From positions 1 through 64,000 of the forward strand of contig JBAMJV010001798.1 in assembly GCA_037951105.1 (NCBI GenBank): DNA of 64,000 bases, in the 5' to 3' direction. Positions 58,584 to 64,000 of this stretch are shown here, piece after piece. The DNA comes from Echinarachnius parma. Taxonomy: Eukaryota; Echinodermata; Echinoidea; Clypeasteroida; Echinarachniidae. The position numbers and the translations under genes are program-made. Every line of letters starts with the position of its first letter. Within the stretch, counting starts at the first letter, position 1. The notes beneath the pieces are model-generated. The model saw nothing but the letters and a program-made list of their open reading frames with translations. It was not told where the DNA came from and made no database searches.

Positions 58584-58802
58584 TGTTATGGCACCGTTGG
58601 TCCTTTTATGCCTTTGCCACTCAGTCATTCTTTCAGATCCAGCACAAATTACCCTCGCTCAATACCATTCCAAAGCATTCCAAACTGTTTATTAAGACGT
58701 CTGCAGATCATCAACATTTGATCTGCTTTTCAGTTCAGGTCTAAGGTAACTGAAGCAAAATCCCTGGAGTGATTTACTGTGAACTGTCACTGTAAAGCTA
58801 TG

Positions 58803-59168
58803 CAGGGCTCCACACTAGAACTTGCCTGATTGCCCTGGGCAAGTAAAAATCTATGTGGGGCAAGTAAAATTTCCCACATGGTCTAGTTTGGTTGCCATCA
58901 GGCAACTAAAATTTCTGTTCATCTTCGAGATAAAAATATATTTCCTTAACCTGTAAATCGCATCTAGAAATAAATGAGAAATTTGCCAAGCAGATTGAGC
59001 TACCTAGCACTATTTATTTTCTTTTGATTAACATTGTTTTTGTGATGTTGTTGTTTCTTTAGGGGGGGGGGGGCAAGCAAATTTTCCGTTTGGGCAACTT
59101 AAGTATACAAACTCATGATTTTACCTGCTCAAAAGGACCAGTAGAACATAAAGCAAGTGTGGAGGCTT
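58803..59168. mobile_element. hAT-like MITE, CAGGGCTCGACACT family, copy 4
   Basis: CAGGGCTCCACACTAGAA at the left and AAGCAAGTGTGGAGGCTTT at the right. Interior GGGCAAGTAAAATTTCCCAC plus a G-run at about 59063. Confidence 0.75.
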
Positions 59169-59229
59169 TTCAAATAAAATAAAATACAATTTCAGAGCTA
59201 TTCATTGCCATGGGTAATGGTTGACCTAA

Positions 59230-59330
59230 TGCAGGTGGCATTTGTATGACGCACCCTCTTGACCCCCGGGAAATGCGTCATAAGTGCGTCATTTCCCGGG
59301 GGTCAAGAGGTCATACAAATGACACCTGCA
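59230..59330. repeat. Strong 100-bp hairpin downstream of UCHL5
   Basis: TGCAGGTGGCATTTGTATGA then CCTCTTGACCCCCGGGAAAT is mirrored by ATTTCCCGGGGGTCAAGAGG then TCATACAAATGACACCTGCA. The loop is only a few bases, and a 5-base bulge (GCACC) sits in the left arm. Confidence 0.92.
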
Positions 59331-60229
59331 TAATGATTGCAGAAAGTTTACCAGGTTCAACCCGCTACCAAAACCTCAAATCAAAGGACAAGCTGCTTTA
59401 TAGAACCCTTTCTATGTTATAACAATTTAATGTGATGACATTACCTTGCTACCCTGTGTCTTTAAAGGGAGCTAACAGCAAAACATAATATTCTTATTAA
59501 TGAAAGGTTATAGTTTTGGCTATCCATTTCACCAACAAGTTCAGAAAAATATGTTTCCAGTCAAATTATATAATTTGAAAACTCATCACCATACTAAAAT
59601 ATGTGTCCATGGATCTGCAGCAAAAGACTAGTCTATTGTATCTTTAGGACGTATGTGTCTTCCGTGGTTTAAACGTACGCATGTGAATTGAGGCACTTAC
59701 AAACGTTTGGAGCTTACAGAAGCTTACTTTTTGGTGGAATGGACTACTAAAACTATTACATGTATCTTTCATTTATTACATAATTATTTTTGGGTGTTGG
59801 TTCCCTTTAAGATTCAACCATTGGTTCAGTGTTCAATTTGTCCCATTTAAATGATTGTGAAAATACAAAGTACACTGTAATTTTGTCCTACAAAACATTT
59901 AATGATGCCTTACATAATACCTATTCATCACGGGGGGATGAATGAATTGATCATCCCCCCTGATGAATAGGATTAATTACAGATCAACCCCCGTGCTTGC
60001 AGTTGTAAATACAAGAATCTTTGATAATGAAATAATTATGAAAAAGGTATCGAAAGAACCTACACAAACGATGAAATGGCCCCGGAATGGCTCTTTGATC
60101 AACTATTGTTTTGGTTATTATTAAAAATCAATCAGTTCAGCATAAATGGTTTACAAGTTTGCTATGCTCTTTTCTTGATTTGTTAACAAAAAATCAATAT
60201 TATACATGTATGTGATTGCATTGAATATA

Positions 60230-60235
60230 AATAAA
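60230..60235 (+). promoter_or_regulatory. Candidate poly(A) signal downstream of UCHL5
   Basis: An AATAAA hexamer lies about 1.7 kb after the UCHL5 stop; another is at 60363-60368. Neither can be assigned without transcript data. If one is used, the 3' UTR would include the hAT-like copy at 58803 and the hairpin at 59230. Confidence 0.25.
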
Positions 60236-60651
60236 TTATTATTTGGTGTTTAATGTACATGTATTTGTTACTTTACATGAACTGTATGATAAGTATGTTC
60301 TGTTCATTGTATGTAATGTCCTACTTTTTGTCAGACAAAACCAAAGGAATGGAATGCAGGACAATAAAACTTGATTATGTTTGTACAAAATATTTAACCC
60401 TCTGCATAATGTTTATATTATGTGTCCGCCTTGCATTGCTGCCCAATCATGTGTGTGTGTTTTTGAAAGTGGGGGAGGGAGGGGGGTGGGGCATCTGATT
60501 AGCAAAATAAAGTGCTTCAACATAAGCTACTGGCCTACTGGCCCACTAACAATAAGCTTTGGGGCACTAAATTTAAATAACTCAATTTGACTGGACTGAA
60601 TGGGCAACCATTCCCTCACTACCTTATTTAACCAGACTATGGCTATTTTTT

Positions 60652-60770
60652 CTGTGTGTGTGTGTGTGTGTGTGTGGGTGGGGTTGGGTCGTTTATGTGT
60701 GTGTGTGGGGGTTTTGTGTTTTTTTTGGGGGGAGGGGGTGTGTATGTGTGTGTGTGTATTTTTGTTTGTG
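60652..60770 (+). repeat. (TG)n-rich tract with G runs
   Basis: TGTGTG runs interrupted by GGGTGGGG and TTTTTTTTGGGGGGAGG. Reading frames here are Cys-Val repeats with no coding value. Confidence 0.92.
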
Positions 60771-61024
60771 CTTGTCTGCTCTTGGGTATGTTATTATTTG
60801 ATGCATGTATTTAATATAAAACAGTTCTTTAACTTTTTTTTTCTTATAGAATAACAATTCAGTTAATGCCAGTGAATCTACGTTTTGTAACATTTAACAC
60901 ACATTCTTGCAACAAATCTAAAAATGTTCTATTTAACAGTCCCATGATGATCATCACATTGACCACATTTGACAATCTGTGGACAATTTATCATAAGGAT
61001 TACATAACATAGAGTCAAACTTAA

Positions 61025-61535
61025 ATGGATAGTACAGTTTTGGTAAGGCTGAGCTTTAGTAACCAAAACCTGCACAATAACATTACAAACTAATAGTTAT
61101 AACTCCACCATGCTTGAAAGGTATAGAAAATTACAAACGATTAAGTAAAAAGCCTGTTATCATTCAAAAAGAGCCATTACAAATCAAGAGGGTTTCAACC
61201 ATTTTACATACAAAATTATGCATGTGATGTTTTGTTGAAATAATGATTAAATAAAGAAATCATCAACAACTATTTAAAAACCTCTTTTGAAAATGTTTGA
61301 AAAAGTGTAAGCATTTTTTTTTATACAAAAAAAATCGTCGAATAAATCTGGGTCCCAGATTTATTCCGATCGGATATATTTATTGATATTTCAGCCGTTT
61401 CTGAACCAATTTTGATCAAATAAAGTTTATTCTGTCATTACAATTGTATGCTCTTTCAAATTTTACACTCAGTTTTTCATTCTCGCAAAAATTTATTTTG
61501 TGCAGCGCCCTCTATGCCAAAACTGAACTACCCCT
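61025..61535. mobile_element. TTAA-flanked MITE with ATGGATAGTACAGTTTTGG termini
   Basis: TTAA at 61021-61024 and 61536-61539. The left ATGGATAGTACAGTTTTGG pairs with the inverse AGGGGTAGTTCAGTTTTGG (14 of 19 identical). Confidence 0.7.
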
Positions 61536-62013
61536 TTAACCCTTTGATCGTATGTCAGTCATTACCATCATTTAATTTCCTGTGAAATATAATCAATTAT
61601 AAACGGTGCACGATAGAGGGCGACATGATTATGCACAGACTAGCAATTTAAATTACAATATGAAATGGTAGAATGTTATAGTGTGGGTCTACGATAGTTA
61701 TCTGGAAGGTCTTGTAACTTTGATATAATGCAATTTTTAAGTAATACAAATTCAGCATTCACAATACAACTGTGACGTCATATACACTAAGAAATTAGGG
61801 TACATTTAGGTGCAAACCGCTGCCACAATAGCAGTGCAATTCTGCACCCCAAATTAGGGTTTTGACACCCTAAGGATGCGTTTGTGCACCCCATAGGGTG
61901 CATACCTTAACATTTAGCGTGTTTTTTTTTAAATGTTCACCTGATGATCAACAGCTTCAATTATAATTTAACCCTAATCCCACTGGGTTATTTTGATCAC
62001 TTGAGTCCACTGG

Positions 62014-62060
62014 GGGGGGGGGGGGGGGGGGGGGGGGGCATTTTGGCCCCCCCCCCCTCA
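62014..62060. repeat. G run facing a C run
   Basis: Twenty-plus G residues, then GCATTTTGG, then a run of C: a potential G-quadruplex and hairpin. Confidence 0.85.
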
Positions 62061-62724
62061 AATCTCGGCAACGAATGGACCGATTGACTCGAAAATTGGC
62101 ACATACGTAAAACTAGTCTAGTAGAATAATAATTTGAAGAAAACAAAAATTGGACCATTATTTTTTTTTTTAATAATTAATTAAAACTTGGAATATGCAA
62201 ATTTTTGACGAATTTGGGGGAAAATTGGGATTTTCATCTAAAATCAAGAGAAATTACAGGATTTCTTCAGGTTTTCAGGTAAAAATACTTTCAAATGATG
62301 TAATTCATCATATCCATGTTTTTTATGGTAATGAAATATATCACTAATTTGCATAAATATGCAAATTAGTATTCCCGGATTTACCCACATTGTTTTCATT
62401 CTTATGTATTTTATTGTTTTTATTGTTTTTTTAGTTGTTTTTTTAGAAGAATTTATCTCTGAAGTGTATGAATTAAACTAATAACAAAGAAATAATCCAA
62501 ATTATAATTCAATGTAACAATTATAACAGATTTGGAGTTTACATGGCATCGGATGTAGGAATTACATAGAAACCTGTACAAAAATTGCATTTTTTTGTGA
62601 CGGTCGAGCAATTATCGACCTCTAAAATCAGTTCTATATGTCCGACCGGGGTGAATTATATATCAAAACGTGCGGGAGACTTGAGAGAAAAAAGTCACGA
62701 AGTTTAAACGTGAAATTCCAATTG

Positions 62725-62800
62725 GTCTAGATGCACGTCGGTCTAGCAATCCGGAGCTCTCGGGTTCGAATCCCGGAGGAATCCCATTTTCTTTGCTGTT
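62725..62800 (+). mobile_element. tRNA-derived SINE-like module, copy 1
   Basis: TCTAGCAATCCGGAGCTCTC then GGGTTCGAATCCCGG (B box) and GGAATCCCATTTTCTTTGCT. The D-arm half is diverged. Confidence 0.55.
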
Positions 62801-62998
62801 TTTCATTTATATTATATATTTCTGGTCAGTTTCCCTATATGTTTGAATTAATAATACAAAAAGATGCATCACTTCGGTGATCCCTCGCATATATCCCCCT
62901 GTAGATTTCTATCCGTCGGGTTTATGTCAGGTTTATAATAGCTTCTGACCACACGAGCATTGAAAACTAAGGGGTTTCAGGGACGAACATCGCACTAG

Positions 62999-63085
62999 GG
63001 TTTTCTACAGCTCAGTCGGTAGAGCGCCCGTCTAGCAATCCGAAGGTCTCGGGTTCAAATCCCGGAGGAATCCCATTTTCTTTGC
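62999..63085 (+). mobile_element. tRNA-derived SINE-like module, copy 2
   Basis: CAGCTCAGTCGGTAGAGCGC (A box/D arm) and CTCGGGTTCAAATCCCGG (B box/T arm) are well formed, and GGAATCCC could pair imperfectly with GGGTTTTC. The anticodon stem does not pair, and the 3' sequence ATTTTCTTTGCT is shared with copy 1, which favours a SINE over a tRNA gene. Confidence 0.6.
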
Positions 63086-63089
63086 TCTT

Positions 63090-64000
63090 CATCACTTATT
63101 ATAATAGTGTCTCACCATAGGGCTGGATATACGAGAGAGTATCTTTTTAACTCATTATGATCATTTAGTGGAAAAATGATAATGATATTCAATCGCATTC
63201 ATGAACAGATCAACAAATTCAAATTAGTAGTTGAAAAAGTGGTTCACTATAGCGGAATCTATTATACGATTACATAATAGTAGTATAGTAGTTGTCTTGT
63301 TAGTATAGTTACTGGCGTAGAAAAAAGTAAAACATATTGTCCAGGGGTGAACGACTAAATTATCCTTCTGAACAATAGGTATCACATATAAATATTTACG
63401 CCAGTGCTTGCAGTAATTCTTGTAACTTTTTTGCGATGGATTATTTTTTTTAAATCAGGAAAGTGATATTAATGAAAGTCGATTGGTATCATGCGTTTAT
63501 CTAAAGATCCACCATTCAAATTAGAATTTAATTTTAGCGGTTCGCCATGGGTTGGGTCTGTGATATATTGTGTAAATGTGACTTTTAGACCAATTAAGAG
63601 GAATATTAAACAATAACAACATGCGACATCCAGTCGACTTCAAATTAGAATTTGAAATGGTGGTGCGCCGTAGGGCGGGTCTGACTAGGCCTACGGTAGT
63701 TTATCTGGAAGTCCTTGTGACTACGAGTAATATATTCAGCGTTCCTTTTATAGTGAAGTCGACTGTATCATAATTGTAGGTGTTAACCTAAAGATTGACA
63801 CTTCATCGATAAGAACTTAAAATGGTGGATTGTTATGGGTGGGTATACGTTACTTTATCTTTTGAGTAAATGTGACTTTTAGAGGAACATTGCAAATATT
63901 GCGAAATGCGGCGCCTTCATCTGAGGACCAACAATTCAAATTATAATTTTGATATGGTGAATTACCAGAGGGTGGGTCCGGTCTATTATAGATATAGTTG
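63090..64000. other. No gene recognised; loose GGTGGGTCTG-type repeats
   Basis: Phrases such as TTCAAATTAGAATTTGAAATG and GGTGGGTCTG...TAGTTTATCTGGAAG recur (about 61680, 63530, 63650, 63940), which suggests a degenerate tandem repeat that continues past the edge. Confidence 0.4.

Noticed and set aside
60600..60854. Cys/Val-rich ORF
   Set aside because: TG-repeat translation.
62999..63085. Functional tRNA gene
   Set aside because: D and T arms are good but the anticodon stem does not pair, U33 is not in place, and the 3' extension is shared with a second degenerate copy.

Overview
This window is animal nuclear DNA: AT-rich, with long introns, GT-AG splicing and dense short non-autonomous DNA transposons. 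It shows no bacterial operons and no long ORFs. The two genes read closest to animal proteins. Together with the repeat landscape (many terminal-inverted-repeat MITEs, tRNA-derived SINE-like pieces, GATA and AGTC microsatellites), this suggests a marine invertebrate, perhaps an echinoderm or other invertebrate deuterostome. The species call is inference; the gene calls come directly from exon-by-exon reading.

Two genes point away from each other. On the minus strand, the 5' half of a frequenin/NCS-1-type neuronal calcium sensor gene has four coding exons at 41137-41074, 38367-38343 (a 25-nt microexon), 24356-24308 and 13022-12933. They join in frame into 76 residues: the myristoylation-type N terminus, the disabled EF-hand 1 and the start of EF-hand 2. 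The remaining exons should lie left of position 1. On the plus strand, a complete UCHL5 (UCH37) deubiquitinase gene runs from 45286 to 58489 in 11 coding exons (1032 nt, 343 residues). The catalytic Gln, Cys, His and Asp and the C-terminal Rpn13-binding region are all present. The 4.1 kb between the two start codons holds a (CG)8 tract just upstream of the calcium sensor gene and a roughly 420-bp GATA microsatellite.

The two genes share a hidden theme: short tandem duplications that copied exons or parts of exons, followed by decay. Calcium-sensor exon 3 has three decayed upstream copies. UCHL5 exon 6 has an in-frame copy 189 bp downstream that a 529-bp hAT-type MITE with a perfect 8-bp target duplication has split. 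UCHL5 exon 8 has a partial copy inside an expanding AGTC repeat, and a 21-nt echo of exon 10 sits inside intron 10.

The rest is repeats. One TTAA-flanked MITE family (about 378 bp) has seven near-full copies and many fragments, and at least four other unrelated MITE families are also TTAA-flanked. There are TA-flanked mariner-like families, hAT-like families with a CAGGGCTC-type terminus, foldback elements with a GTGTTTCACAAAG terminus, a probable solo LTR (56130-56831), and several tandem satellites. A 1.6-kb tandem duplication at about 13.1-17.2 kb and an older duplication at 11.4/12.1 kb preserve empty sites that fix the boundaries of two elements. Regions left of 12.9 kb and right of 60.4 kb have no recognisable coding sequence.
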